From the NCBI RefSeq assembly GCF_014297595.2, contig NZ_CP060414.2, positions 1,054,001-1,118,000 on the forward strand: 64,000 nt of DNA, read 5' to 3'. The translations under genes were made by a program, and so were the position numbers. Below the pieces are notes generated by a model. It ran no database searches, was not told the DNA's origin, and saw only the letters and a list, made by a program, of their open reading frames with translations. Positions 63,780 to 64,000 of the stretch are shown here, piece after piece (within the stretch, counting starts at the first letter, position 1; every line of letters begins with the position of its first letter). The DNA is from Neisseria musculi. GTDB taxonomy: Bacteria; Pseudomonadota; Gammaproteobacteria; Burkholderiales; Neisseriaceae.

Positions 63780-64000
63780 CTAACCGGCAGTGCCGGCAAA
63801 CCACACCGCCGCCGCAACGGCAGCCGCAACAGCCAAAGCCGTTGCCAGTTTGCCGCTGCCGGCAAATGCTAATGCAGGCAGCTTGCCTTCGATAAATTTA
63901 TAGCCGGTGATCATGGGTTTGATCAGATCATGCTTTTTTAGAAATTTATAAATAAAAATGGTGGCAACGTGTATGCAGATTAAGCCCAATAACGCATTGA
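63780..64000 (-). CDS. Cytochrome b561-type membrane protein (partial)
   Basis: Only the C-terminal 73 residues are in the window. NALLGLICIHVATIFIYKFL and HDLIKPMITGYKF are the end of the Ni,Fe-hydrogenase/cytochrome b561-type domain; the His in CIHVAT would be a haem ligand. A last membrane helix (ATALAVAAAVAAAVWFA) ends it. The protein probably transfers electrons in the inner membrane. Confidence 0.75.
   Translation of the reverse strand, partial: NALLGLICIHVATIFIYKFLKKHDLIKPMITGYKFIEGKLPALAFAGSGKLATALAVAAAVAAAVWFAGTAG

Overview
The window reads as a chromosome segment of a Neisseriaceae bacterium, most likely a commensal Neisseria. The 12-mer DNA uptake sequence AGGCCGTCTGAA (AG-DUS dialect) and its reverse complement recur throughout, often as inverted pairs serving as terminators. 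The core genes (EarP next to an Arg32-type EF-P, LptF/LptG, a DUF3683 FAD/FeS oxidoreductase, HpnC, CstA) fit that group. No species can be named from this sequence alone.

Region 1 (1-25,663) is a Mu-like transposable prophage of the BcepMu type, cut off by the left edge. Early genes run leftwards from about 15.5 kb: a BcepMu gp16-like DNA-binding protein, a winged-helix protein, DUF3102, MuA-like transposase, a frameshifted MuB-like ATPase, small accessory genes, DUF3164, HU, GemA and Mor. They are followed on the same strand by a late operon: protease I with nested scaffold, capsid, gp35-gp37-like genes and tail sheath. A divergent repressor sits at 15.6 kb. Behind it lies an AT-rich two-gene cargo (soluble protein plus four-helix membrane protein, RexAB-like in layout). 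The second late operon then runs rightwards: endolysin, holin-like peptides, Rz/Rz1, TraR-like zinc finger, DUF2730 (with an internal amber), gp26, gp27, terminase, portal, head protein F and G. Genes that normally form one late block (G followed by I) are thus split onto two divergent arms.

Region 2 (25,676-32,215) is the debris of a second tailed phage: a terminase lacking its N-terminus, a small gene, a portal, and a MuF head protein carrying a C-terminal toxin-like domain. A reverse-strand lipoprotein, a C4/P4-CI-type antisense-RNA immunity locus and a broken protease gene follow. The remnant ends at tRNA-Asn.

Region 3 (32,413-64,000) is core chromosome. It holds cstA-ybdD, uspA, tcdA-scpA, ackA, an iron-sulfur flavoreductase, icd, rluE, lptF-lptG, pepA, earP-efp, a ydcH-like gene, a nitroreductase, hpnC, the 4.5S RNA gene ffs, a 1275-residue FAD/FeS oxidoreductase, an SDR pseudogene, an aldo/keto reductase, a periplasmic ABM-domain protein and a cytochrome b561-type gene cut by the right edge. 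tRNAs for Asn, Ser, Asp and Val lie among them. Intergenic DNA is rich in DUS, tandem DUS arrays, a 14-C tract and small IS remnants.
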